A stretch of DNA of 64,000 nt from CAZSRX01 sp964609675 [NCBI: uncultured Bacteroidota bacterium] (lineage in GTDB: Bacteria; CLD3; SB21), in assembly GCA_964609675.1 (NCBI GenBank), contig CAZSRX010000024.1, forward strand, positions 1 to 64,000. The letters are read 5' to 3'. The notes beneath the pieces were generated by a model, which was given only the letters and a program-made list of their open reading frames with translations, had not been told where the DNA came from and did not search any database. Of the stretch, positions 28,725-36,811 are shown piece after piece. Position 1 is the stretch's first letter. Each line of letters starts with the position of its first letter. The position numbers and the translations under genes are program-made.

Positions 28725-30011
28725 TCAAATGCCCGTTTGTATTAAAATGGTGGCGCCGTCTGTCGTGATGAGCACATGGCTGTAATATTTGGCGTCATTA
28801 CCCTGCGAGCGGTTCAGGTTGGGATTCGCGGCGTCGCTGCGGAATACGTCCACATTAAAATCCAGCAGGGTGTTTAACGCGGGGCATTGCATCAGTCCAG
28901 AGCAATTCGGACTGCTCTGGGTACATGCGATGGCAATCTTCGGCTTAAGCGCGTTGAGCATATTCAGATTTACCCCGTCGTCGCGGATGTGATGCGACAC
29001 TTTTAAAATATCCACTTCCGGATTGGTGGCCGGGTTGTTTTCTATAAACGCGCGATAGGCTTCCTGTTCCAGATCCCCTGCCATAAAGATACGCGCCTGG
29101 CCGTACTGGAATATCATCGCCAGCGACTGATTGTTCACATTGGAGTTCGGCGACCCGCCGCTGTTACCGACATCAATGGGCAATTCATCGGCGCCCGCGC
29201 TCATCACCGTAATCTGTACGGACGGATCCATCTGCAGAACGCCGGTGTTCGCGCTGGACTGGCCGCGATGTAAACGATACTGAACCGCTGAAGGACTATA
29301 GTTTTGGATCGTGTTATACGCCGTGTTAAAAAGGGAGGAGTCAATACTGCAGGAATCGGGCCGCAAGAAATTATTGATAACATATCGGCTGGGAAGGTAT
29401 CCGTTGTTGTAATTGCCGTAATGATCGGCGTGAGCATGCGTCAGAACGGCATAATTAATGGTGGTACAATTTAAGGAATTCAGGTAACCCGAAATCATAT
29501 AACCGCCCGATGAACTGCCCGCATCGTAGAGAATCGTCTTACCGTTGGGCATTTCCATAAAAAAGCAGTCCCCGTTACCTGAAACATTAATCATATGCAC
29601 TTTTAGAACTGACGGATGATAGGTCGCGTTGGTCACTTTAAAAGAATTGGTTTTTGAAAAGTACACCTCGCCAGTACGGGTGATACCCCGCACCCTGAAC
29701 CGGTATAGCGAATCCACGGAAAGACCGAATATCCTGACATTATGAACTGTATCATAGCGGACTCCGGCGGTATAGGCGTAACGGTTAAAAATACCGGACG
29801 CCGTACCGAATTCCACCGCGCCGAGCGTGGCGGTTTCAGTCGACCATGAAACATTAACCGTGCCGTCAGCGTTGATGTGGATGCCCGATATCTCGATCGG
29901 AACGCCTGTATTGTCATCATTGATCTGTTCCGCGCAGCCGAAATAAATAATAGTTATCAAAACCAGAATGAATGACCTTAGAAGCAATCGGATGCCTACT
30001 GCGTTAACCAT
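28725..30011 (-). CDS. secreted lipoprotein with Fn3-like and metallo-beta-lactamase domains
   Basis: 428 residues from the ATG at 30011, chosen because AAAGGA lies six bases upstream and the result is a clean lipoprotein signal (lipobox IIYFGC); the frame is open 50 codons further up. After the lipid Cys comes a fibronectin-III-like domain (about 35-125), then a metallo-beta-lactamase fold of the ComEC/Rec2 C-terminal type: MINVSGNGDCFFMEMPNGKT, LTHAHADHYGNYNNGY, FMAGDLEQEAY and VSHHIRDDGVN. Such domains often act as nucleases or phosphodiesterases. Here the enzyme would sit on the outer side of a membrane, so it may degrade external nucleic acid or another phosphoester. The substrate is not known. 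Confidence 0.85.
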   Translation of the reverse strand: MVNAVGIRLLLRSFILVLITIIYFGCAEQINDDNTGVPIEISGIHINADGTVNVSWSTETATLGAVEFGTASGIFNRYAYTAGVRYDTVHNVRIFGLSVDSLYRFRVRGITRTGEVYFSKTNSFKVTNATYHPSVLKVHMINVSGNGDCFFMEMPNGKTILYDAGSSSGGYMISGYLNSLNCTTINYAVLTHAHADHYGNYNNGYLPSRYVINNFLRPDSCSIDSSLFNTAYNTIQNYSPSAVQYRLHRGQSSANTGVLQMDPSVQITVMSAGADELPIDVGNSGGSPNSNVNNQSLAMIFQYGQARIFMAGDLEQEAYRAFIENNPATNPEVDILKVSHHIRDDGVNLNMLNALKPKIAIACTQSSPNCSGLMQCPALNTLLDFNVDVFRSDAANPNLNRSQGNDAKYYSHVLITTDGATILIQTGI

Positions 30012-30310
30012 GAAAATCCTTTCGTAAAATTTCGCTAATATATATTCTTGACGGCATTTATACAACGAAAATAAAGATATCTTAAGTATTTCTTCACTAT
30101 AGCCAAATATAGCCTTTCCTGGCTTTCTTAATCGTTTCAAAATTGTTAACGTTCGATTCAATTGATGATTGAAAGGTTTAACCTATTAACATAGAAATTT
30201 TTATTTGCTTTAATCGTTGATAAAATGTTAATAAATTAATAAAATTATGTACAAAACTATTGATTTTCCTTAATAATTGTTTTAATTTTACTTAACTTAA
30301 CTGTCTTTTT
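30012..30310. other. AT-rich divergent promoter region
   Basis: About 300 bases between divergent genes (lipoprotein to the left, FAD oxidoreductase to the right). The right half is very AT-rich and holds no supported gene. No Shine-Dalgarno is visible before the oxidoreductase ATG. Promoters for both genes should lie here but none stands out above the AT background. Confidence 0.45.
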
Positions 30311-31468
30311 ATGAAAAACAAATACGATATAGTAATAATTGGAGCCGGGTGCATCGGGGCCAGTGTGGCCGCTCATTTGGGTGAAGCAGGCGTCAATGAC
30401 GTGCTGGTGTTAGAAAAAGAAAAAATGATTGGTATCGGAGCCACGGCCAAATGCGCCGGCGGGGTACGCGCACAGTTTACAACCCCACCCAACATCATGA
30501 TGAGTAAATACAGCATCGACCGCTTTGCTGTGATGCAGAAGGAATACGGCATTCAATATATTCCCTGCGGCTATCTGTTCGTTCTGAAATCTGAGGAACA
30601 GAAATCGCGTTTTCTAAAAAACATGGAGTTGCAGCGTTCCTACGGTGTGGAAGTTCGTTTTGTCACGCCCGATGAAATCCGCGAGCTGGCGCCGCATTAC
30701 GGCATGGATAACGTGGTTGGCGGCACATTCGGACCAAAGGACGGCCTGGTGGATCCTTCGATGACGGTGGATTATTTCTTTAAGCAGTCCCGGAAGCGCG
30801 GCATAGAATTTGAAACCGAAACGCCGTGCACCGGCCTGAAAACGTCCGGCAACCGCATCACGCATGTATGCACGCCGAAAGGCGACATTGCCTGCGACAC
30901 CGTTATCAACGCGGCCGGACCGCAGTCCAAGCTTATCGGTGAGATGATCGGGCTGAAAATCCCTATTGAACCGGTGCGGCGCATCCTGACCACCACGGGG
31001 GAATTAAAATTTGTCACTGAAAAATTTCCGATGGTGGTGGATGTCACCACCGGCCTGTACATGCACCGCGAAGGTAACGGCCTGCTGATCGGTTACGCCA
31101 ATCCCGACGAACCGCCCGGTTTTGACGAAAGCATCGACGAAGCCTTCCTCGAAGTGATGCTCGCCACCGCTTTGGAAATCATGCCGTACCTTGAAAACGC
31201 CGAAATCAAAATGAAATATCCGGGTACCTGGGGCGGCCTGTACGAAACCACGCCCGATCACCACAGCATCATCGACTGGGCCAAGGGCTGGAGTAATTTG
31301 CTAATCGTGGGCGGTTTCAGCGGCCACGGACTGATGCACTCCCCCGCCGCCGGAAAGGCTGCCGCAGAAATCATCACCCGAGGACAATGCGAGACCTTTG
31401 ATCTCCGGCCGCTCCGTTTTACGCGGTTTGAAGAGGGCGACCTTACCGAAGAAATCAACGTCATTTAG
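30311..31468 (+). CDS. FAD-dependent oxidoreductase (DAO/sarcosine-oxidase-beta-like)
   Basis: 385 residues. The N-terminus has the dinucleotide-binding motif IVIIGAGCIGASVAAHLGEA followed by the FAD-binding VLEKE. Substrate-domain blocks such as KCAGGVRAQFTTP and the C-terminal FAD contact VGGFSGHGLMHSPAAGKAAA place it in the D-amino-acid oxidase-like/sarcosine oxidase beta group. It is probably a cytosolic dehydrogenase or oxidase of a secondary amine or amino acid; the substrate is unknown. The next gene, nrnA, starts on the base after its stop codon, indicating one transcript and coupled translation, although the functions seem unrelated. Confidence 0.9.
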   Translation: MKNKYDIVIIGAGCIGASVAAHLGEAGVNDVLVLEKEKMIGIGATAKCAGGVRAQFTTPPNIMMSKYSIDRFAVMQKEYGIQYIPCGYLFVLKSEEQKSRFLKNMELQRSYGVEVRFVTPDEIRELAPHYGMDNVVGGTFGPKDGLVDPSMTVDYFFKQSRKRGIEFETETPCTGLKTSGNRITHVCTPKGDIACDTVINAAGPQSKLIGEMIGLKIPIEPVRRILTTTGELKFVTEKFPMVVDVTTGLYMHREGNGLLIGYANPDEPPGFDESIDEAFLEVMLATALEIMPYLENAEIKMKYPGTWGGLYETTPDHHSIIDWAKGWSNLLIVGGFSGHGLMHSPAAGKAAAEIITRGQCETFDLRPLRFTRFEEGDLTEEINVI

Positions 31469-32551
31469 ATGGAATCGTCTATGCCGACTCCAATCAACCA
31501 GACCACACTGCCGCTTTTTGAAAATGATTCCGGGGAAGAATCTATGGAAGCTGTTCTAAGAAAAATCGTTCAGACCATAAAAAAACACGAAATATTCGTC
31601 CTGACCACTCATGTCAATCCCGACGGCGACGGGCTCGGCAGCGAGGTTGCGATGTACCAGGCGCTCAAGCGCATGAACAAAAAGCCGATTATCATTAACA
31701 CCAGCGAAACCCCGCGCCAGTATCAGTTTCTCAACAAGGGTCGGATTATCCATACCTATAATCCCGCCCGGCACGACCGCATCATTAAAAAAGCCGATGT
31801 GATACTCGTTCTGGACATCAGCGTTTCCAAGCGCCTCGACCGCATGCAACCGGTCGTACTGACCGCTCCGGCCATAAAAATATGCATCGACCATCACCTC
31901 GATAACGACCATTTTGCCCAGCTAACTTTCGCCGACGACCAAGCGCCGGCTACCGCGGAACTCATTTACAATTTTATCCGGCAGGACCTGAAACAGAAAA
32001 TCGACAAGAGCATCGCCGAGCCGCTGTACACCGGCCTGATCACCGATACCGGCAATTTCCGTTTCAATGCCACGCGCCCGGAAACGCTCCGCATCGCCGC
32101 CGATTTTCTCCAGATGGGCATCCGCCCGAACGAAATTTATTCGAATGTTTTTGAACAGGGCAGTATCAACACCATCAAGCTTCTGGGCCTTCTGCTCGAG
32201 CGCATAAAACCCGAATGCGGAAGCCGGTTCCACTGGACCTATCTGAGTCAGGACGATTTCACAGCCACACAGACCAAACCCAGCGACACCGAAGGATTCG
32301 TGGACTATACGCTGAAGCTGGAGAATTCCGTCATGGGCGCTTTATTTTATGAGACGCCGGACCATTACACCAAAATCAGTCTGCGCGCCAAAGGCAACGT
32401 CAACGTCCAGAAATTCGCCAAAGGCTACGGCGGCGGCGGTCACTTCAGCGCTTCAGGTATTCTCATTAAAGCGCCGTTCATGCCAACCATAGAGAAGATG
32501 GTTAAAGAGCTTGTGAAGTATTTTGAAACCCATTACGGAACGGGTAAATAA
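31469..32551 (+). CDS. nrnA: NrnA-type DHH phosphoesterase (nanoRNase/PAP phosphatase)
   Basis: 360 residues from the first ATG. DHH family phosphoesterase that degrades very short RNAs and dephosphorylates pAp. Motifs: THVNPDGDGLGSE, VLDISVSKRLDRM, IDHHLDND (the DHH motif), GLITDTGNFRFN, and the DHHA1-domain GGGGHFSASG. The first 25 residues are not family-like; an ATG at 31544 (MEAVLRKIVQ), preceded by GGGGAAG, gives the usual N-terminus and may be the true start. A terminator follows 32 bases later. Confidence 0.9.
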   Translation: MESSMPTPINQTTLPLFENDSGEESMEAVLRKIVQTIKKHEIFVLTTHVNPDGDGLGSEVAMYQALKRMNKKPIIINTSETPRQYQFLNKGRIIHTYNPARHDRIIKKADVILVLDISVSKRLDRMQPVVLTAPAIKICIDHHLDNDHFAQLTFADDQAPATAELIYNFIRQDLKQKIDKSIAEPLYTGLITDTGNFRFNATRPETLRIAADFLQMGIRPNEIYSNVFEQGSINTIKLLGLLLERIKPECGSRFHWTYLSQDDFTATQTKPSDTEGFVDYTLKLENSVMGALFYETPDHYTKISLRAKGNVNVQKFAKGYGGGGHFSASGILIKAPFMPTIEKMVKELVKYFETHYGTGK

Positions 32552-32583
32552 TGATTCAAATTTATTTTTTTGGCCAAATTAAA

Positions 32584-32614
32584 ACGGTCGCTCCATAACA
32601 GATGGAACGACCGT
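32584..32614. terminator. intrinsic terminator
   Basis: Stem ACGGTCG-TCC (32584-32594, one mismatch) with GGA-CGACCGT (32604-32614), then AATTTTTTTT on the plus strand. It ends the FAD oxidoreductase-nrnA unit and lies before the convergent TPR gene. Confidence 0.85.
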
Positions 32615-32679
32615 AATTTTTTTTACTTTAAGAATCCGGAAACCACGCGTCCGTATTGAGAGGTACGGAATATACTTTC

Positions 32680-33354
32680 TTATATGTTCAACTCATCCAT
32701 GCCAATCTTCGCGTCGCGGGCGTAGCTGCTTTCCGGATAATCCTTGGCGATTTTTTCATAGACGCTCTTAGCTTTTTCCGGCTGGTTAATGAGGCGGTAG
32801 CAGCGCGCCTGATTAAGCAGGTATTCCGGCGTCAGATAGAAATCAGGATATTGATTCGCGACTTTCCCCCATTGTTCGATGGCGCCTTCGTAATCATTCA
32901 GCCCTTCCAGACACGACGCAATGCCGGCCATGGAAACCACGGTATATAATTCGTTATCGGCGTAATCGTTAACGTAGATTTCAAAATTGTTTTTGGCAAA
33001 ATCAAACTGGTCGGTATTATAATATGAAGTGGCCAGGTAATAGGTGCCGATGCCGCCGCCGGTGGTGCCTTCGTATTCCGTGCAGTATTTTTCCAGGCGC
33101 CGGATAGCTTCCTTATAGTCGCCGCTGTAAAAAACCTGTTCGATGGTTACCAGTTTATCGATGGATTCTGCATTCCGGTTATGCCGGTAGGATACCACCG
33201 CCCAGATGATCAGTGCCAGGACCACCGCCCCGCCGAAAATATAGGATATCCGCTTGCTGTGTTCCTGTGCAAAATCCGTCACCGCCGTTACTTTTTCGAG
33301 CAAGGGATCGTGATGCATCTGCTTACGAGTCAGTTTCTTTTTGGGATTTGCCAT
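32680..33354 (-). CDS. membrane-anchored tetratricopeptide repeat protein
   Basis: 224 residues. A basic N-terminus (KKKLTRKQMH) precedes one membrane helix (YIFGGAVVLALIIWAVVSYR, about residues 38-57); the rest is periplasmic with four to five TPR-like helix pairs (for example DYKEAIRRLEKYC, DQFDFAKNNFEIYVNDY, DYEGAIEQWGKVANQYPDFY, QPEKAKSVYEKIAKDYPES). The layout resembles YfgM and other TPR scaffolds linked to SecYEG or outer-membrane assembly. The exact partner is unknown. A tRNA-Arg gene lies about 60 bases upstream on the same strand. Confidence 0.85.
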   Translation of the reverse strand: MANPKKKLTRKQMHHDPLLEKVTAVTDFAQEHSKRISYIFGGAVVLALIIWAVVSYRHNRNAESIDKLVTIEQVFYSGDYKEAIRRLEKYCTEYEGTTGGGIGTYYLATSYYNTDQFDFAKNNFEIYVNDYADNELYTVVSMAGIASCLEGLNDYEGAIEQWGKVANQYPDFYLTPEYLLNQARCYRLINQPEKAKSVYEKIAKDYPESSYARDAKIGMDELNI

Positions 33355-33414
33355 GCCTGTAAATACTCCTAATTTTAATACATTTTTCTGAGCATTTCTT
33401 CAGAGAAAATCATG

Positions 33415-33488
33415 TGCCCTTGGCGCGACTCGAACGCACGACCAACAGTTTAGGAAACTGCTGCTCTATCCAACTGAGCTACAAGGGC
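33415..33488 (-). tRNA. tRNA-Arg (anticodon CCT)
   Basis: A full cloverleaf can be drawn on the minus strand: acceptor GCCCTTG paired with CAAGGGC, D arm GCTC/GAGC, anticodon stem GCAGT/ACTGT around loop TTCCTAA (anticodon CCT, reading AGG), T arm GTGCG/CGCGC with TTCGAGT, and discriminator A. 74 nt, no encoded CCA. Confidence 0.95.
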
Positions 33489-33892
33489 TTGACTTCCGGT
33501 TTTCAGAAATGCGGCTCAAGCTTCTCAAACTCGGCCAATATAGGTGTTTGACTTTTCAAACTCAAGAAAAATTATGAAATAATCATCGTCCGGTTTTTTA
33601 TACATTGCTGGCTTTTTACCCATGATTTGGCACCGGTTCAGGCACTTGAATATATGGACGCCTGAAATATTATATGTAATAAAATTTTAAAAAGCCCTTT
33701 CTATCAGGCTATTCCTGTAATAATTTTCTTGGTTTTAACATCTTTTTTTATATTTTTAGGGCATTTATAAAAAATCAAGGCGGTATAAACACTTAAACTG
33801 TATAATAGGATATATGTAAGATATTAGTGTAACTGGCATTGCATGATGGCTGAAAAATAACGGGTCAAAGCTGATTAGTCAATTTATAATTA
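33489..33892. other. AT-rich leader region before the glycan operon
   Basis: 404 bases, AT-rich, with no gene on either strand. It separates tRNA-Arg (minus) from the nine-gene polysaccharide operon (plus), so it should contain that operon's promoter and any regulatory leader. I looked for a JUMPstart-type element and did not see one. No clear Shine-Dalgarno precedes the first ATG at 33893. Confidence 0.5.
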
Positions 33893-35371
33893 ATGAGTGA
33901 AATTAACGCTACAAGAGTCGCTGTCATTAAGAAAGATCGTTGTGATTATTTGAGAAATAAACCTTTCCATCCGGACACGGCCTATCCGGAGTGTCTATCT
34001 CCGGATATCAGCGACGCGCCAAATTCCGCTTATGAAATGATTCGGGAATCTTTTCATGTACTCGGTCTGGATACTCCAAACTACGGTACGAACAAATGGA
34101 ATCCTTTAGGTGCTTTGATCCGGCCTGGGGAAACCGTGTTTTTAAAACCCAACCTGCTGACACAATCCGCCAAATACCAGCCGGCTGTATGGGAACACGT
34201 TATCACGAACGGTTCGGTGATGCGGGCCGTATGCGATTATGTTTACAAGGCGTTGCATGGTGACGGAAAAATCATCATTGCCGACGGACCGCAGACGGAT
34301 TCCAAAATCGATCTCATTCTGGAGCGGACAGGCATTCCATCGATTCAGGAGTTTTTCTGGGAGCGATTGAAATTTGAAGTGCAGTTTATCGACCTTCGTA
34401 ACGAATTCTGGATTGAAAAAGACGGCATCCTTGTAGATACCGTAAAGCTCAAGGGCGATCCGCGCGGCAACGTCCGCTTTGATCTGGGGTCGCGCAGTTA
34501 TCTGGCGGAAATGGATCCGCTTCAGCGCAAATATTACGGCGCTTTTTACGATATCAGCGAAACCAACGCGCATCACAGCGGGGGACGGCATGAATATCTG
34601 CTATCCCGGAGCGCTGTGGAAGCCGATGTTTTTATCAATCTTCCAAAACTAAAATCCCACAAAAAGGTCGGCCTGACACTCAATTTGAAAAATCTGGTCG
34701 GCATCAACGGCAATAAAAACTGGCTGCCGCATTACGCGCTGGGCTCGCCGGAACAACTGGGCGATCAGTTCGACAAACTGCACCTGCGGGAAAAAATTGA
34801 AAATTCACTGGTACTGCGCGCAAAAAAAACGCTTCTTAAACGCAATAAATTTCTCCAGCACATGGCCCGGCGTCTGCGGGGGCCGGCCTATAAAGTCTTC
34901 GGCGATACCGAAAGCGTGGTACGCAGCGGCAACTGGCACGGCAACGACACCTGCTGGCGTATGAGTCTCGACCTGAACCGGCTGCTGTTATACGGAAATC
35001 CTGACGGTTCTTTCCGCCCGAAAACCGAACGAAAACGCTATATCTCCGTCGTGGACGGCATTATCGGCATGGACGGCAACGGCCCGTCGGCCGGCGACCC
35101 GTTTCATTCCGGACTGATTATCACCGGCTTTGACCCTCTGAACACGGACGCGGTTACAGCCAAACTGATAGGATTTGATTATAATAAGATTTCTTTATTA
35201 AAACGTTCGTACGACGCGTCCGAACTGCCCATCGCACAAAACGCTTATGAAGCCATTTCGGTTTTATCCAACCGGCCTGAATATAATAAATTATTAGTTG
35301 ATATCCATCATGATGACTGCCTACGCTTCCGGCCGCATTTCGCCTGGAAAGGCCACATCGAACTCAATTAA
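33893..35371 (+). CDS. DUF362-domain protein, cytosolic
   Basis: 492 residues, no signal peptide. It belongs to the DUF362 family: VFLKPNLLTQSAKYQPAVW, then IIIADGPQTDSK, VFINLPKLKSHKKVGLTLNL followed by KNLVGINGNKNWLPH, and later VVDGIIGMDGNGPSAGDPFH. Some DUF362 proteins carry ferredoxin domains; this one shows no Cys cluster. The biochemical role is unknown. It is the first gene of an operon of glycan genes with very short gaps, so a part in building or modifying a surface polysaccharide is likely. A second, Tat-exported DUF362 protein is at 55748. Confidence 0.88.
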   Translation: MSEINATRVAVIKKDRCDYLRNKPFHPDTAYPECLSPDISDAPNSAYEMIRESFHVLGLDTPNYGTNKWNPLGALIRPGETVFLKPNLLTQSAKYQPAVWEHVITNGSVMRAVCDYVYKALHGDGKIIIADGPQTDSKIDLILERTGIPSIQEFFWERLKFEVQFIDLRNEFWIEKDGILVDTVKLKGDPRGNVRFDLGSRSYLAEMDPLQRKYYGAFYDISETNAHHSGGRHEYLLSRSAVEADVFINLPKLKSHKKVGLTLNLKNLVGINGNKNWLPHYALGSPEQLGDQFDKLHLREKIENSLVLRAKKTLLKRNKFLQHMARRLRGPAYKVFGDTESVVRSGNWHGNDTCWRMSLDLNRLLLYGNPDGSFRPKTERKRYISVVDGIIGMDGNGPSAGDPFHSGLIITGFDPLNTDAVTAKLIGFDYNKISLLKRSYDASELPIAQNAYEAISVLSNRPEYNKLLVDIHHDDCLRFRPHFAWKGHIELN

Positions 35372-35376
35372 ACCCG

Positions 35377-36801
35377 ATGGTCGAAGACGCTTTATATAAA
35401 TTTCTTGGCTGGTATTATGCCAGTCCGCCTTTTATTAAAAATATAGCCGGACGCTCCTACCGGCTCCTTCCGCTACGCGTTCGTTACGGTTCGGTATATG
35501 TACATTTCAAGAAACTGCTGGAGAAATCCCAATACTGGAGCCCAGAAGAAATTCACCAATATCAAACCGAAAAGTTTATTAAACTTGTTTGCCATTGTTT
35601 GGATCATGTCCCTTACTATAAAAAGCTGTTTGCCGAACATAACCTTAACCGATCGGACTTTAAAACTCTTGAGGATATCCAAAAAATTCCGTTTCTTACC
35701 AAAGAAAACATTCTGAATCATAAGGAAGATCTGGTCGCGACGAATTATCCAAAATCCCGGCTTTTGTATTATTCTACCGGCGGCACAACCGGCACGCCTA
35801 TGAGTTTTTATAATGAAAAAGGTGTTTCCCGATCCAAGGAACTTGCGTTTATGACGGCGCAGTGGATGCGTGTCGGTTACCGGATCCATGACCCTGTGGT
35901 GACGCTTCGGGGCAATGTCATTCCTTCATCTAAGAATAATCAGTTCTGGGAATACGAACCCATCAAAAACCGGCTGGTATTTTCGACCTATCATATGACC
36001 GATGAAAATCTGGAACAGTATGTACGGCAGATTCGCAATTTTAAACCAAAATTTATTCATACCTATCCATCGGCCGTAACGATACTCGCAAAATTTATGA
36101 AGGAACGGTCGTTAGAACCCTTTGAAACCGTCAAAGCTGTTTTTTGCAGTTCGGAAGCGTTTTATCCGGGTCAGCGGGAACTGCTGGAAAGTGTATTTCA
36201 GTGCCGGATTTTCAGCTGGTACGGGCTGGGCGAAATGGTCGCATTGGCCGGTGAATGTGAGCGCTCTACAAATTATCATATTTTCCCTGAATACGGAATT
36301 TTTGAGCTTATCGACGCCAACGGGTCGGTTATTGAAAAAGAAGGTCAATTGGGAGAAATTGTCGGCACCGGATTGGACCGCGACATCATGCCGTTTATAC
36401 GCTACCGAACGGGCGATTATGCAGAATATCTCGATCAGCCCTGCGCCTGCGGCCGCAATTACCGCCTGCTGAAACGCGTAGAGGGCCGCTGGCATCAGGA
36501 ACAGGTCGTTACCCGAAAAGGCAACCTGATTTCCATGACGGCGCTGAATATGCATACGCCGGTCTTTGAAAATGTCCGGCAGTATCAATTTGAGCAGACG
36601 GAAAAAGGCCGCGTAACACTGAAACTTGTTCCCAAAGCCGGGTTTACTGAAAAAGATTATGCCGCCATTACCAAAGCGCTGATGAGTAAATTGGATTCGG
36701 ATAATATCGAATTAACCCTTCGGTTGGTGGACCCCTCCGAAATAGAAACCGGACGAAGCGGCAAATTCAGATTTTTAATTCAAAAGTTAAACATTAATTG
36801 A
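35377..36801 (+). CDS. CapK/PaaK-type adenylate-forming enzyme
   Basis: 474 residues. Related to phenylacetate-CoA ligase and to CapK proteins of capsule clusters. Motifs of the adenylate-forming family are visible: STGGTTGTPMSFY (phosphate loop), WYGLGEMVALAGEC, and FIRYRTGDYAEYL followed by a Cys pair in CACGRNYRLL. It could activate an acyl or amino acid group with ATP to decorate a sugar; no acyl carrier protein is nearby. It starts five bases after the DUF362 gene and ends ten bases before the fused oxidoreductase. Confidence 0.9.
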   Translation: MVEDALYKFLGWYYASPPFIKNIAGRSYRLLPLRVRYGSVYVHFKKLLEKSQYWSPEEIHQYQTEKFIKLVCHCLDHVPYYKKLFAEHNLNRSDFKTLEDIQKIPFLTKENILNHKEDLVATNYPKSRLLYYSTGGTTGTPMSFYNEKGVSRSKELAFMTAQWMRVGYRIHDPVVTLRGNVIPSSKNNQFWEYEPIKNRLVFSTYHMTDENLEQYVRQIRNFKPKFIHTYPSAVTILAKFMKERSLEPFETVKAVFCSSEAFYPGQRELLESVFQCRIFSWYGLGEMVALAGECERSTNYHIFPEYGIFELIDANGSVIEKEGQLGEIVGTGLDRDIMPFIRYRTGDYAEYLDQPCACGRNYRLLKRVEGRWHQEQVVTRKGNLISMTALNMHTPVFENVRQYQFEQTEKGRVTLKLVPKAGFTEKDYAAITKALMSKLDSDNIELTLRLVDPSEIETGRSGKFRFLIQKLNIN

Positions 36802-36811
36802 CGGAGATACT

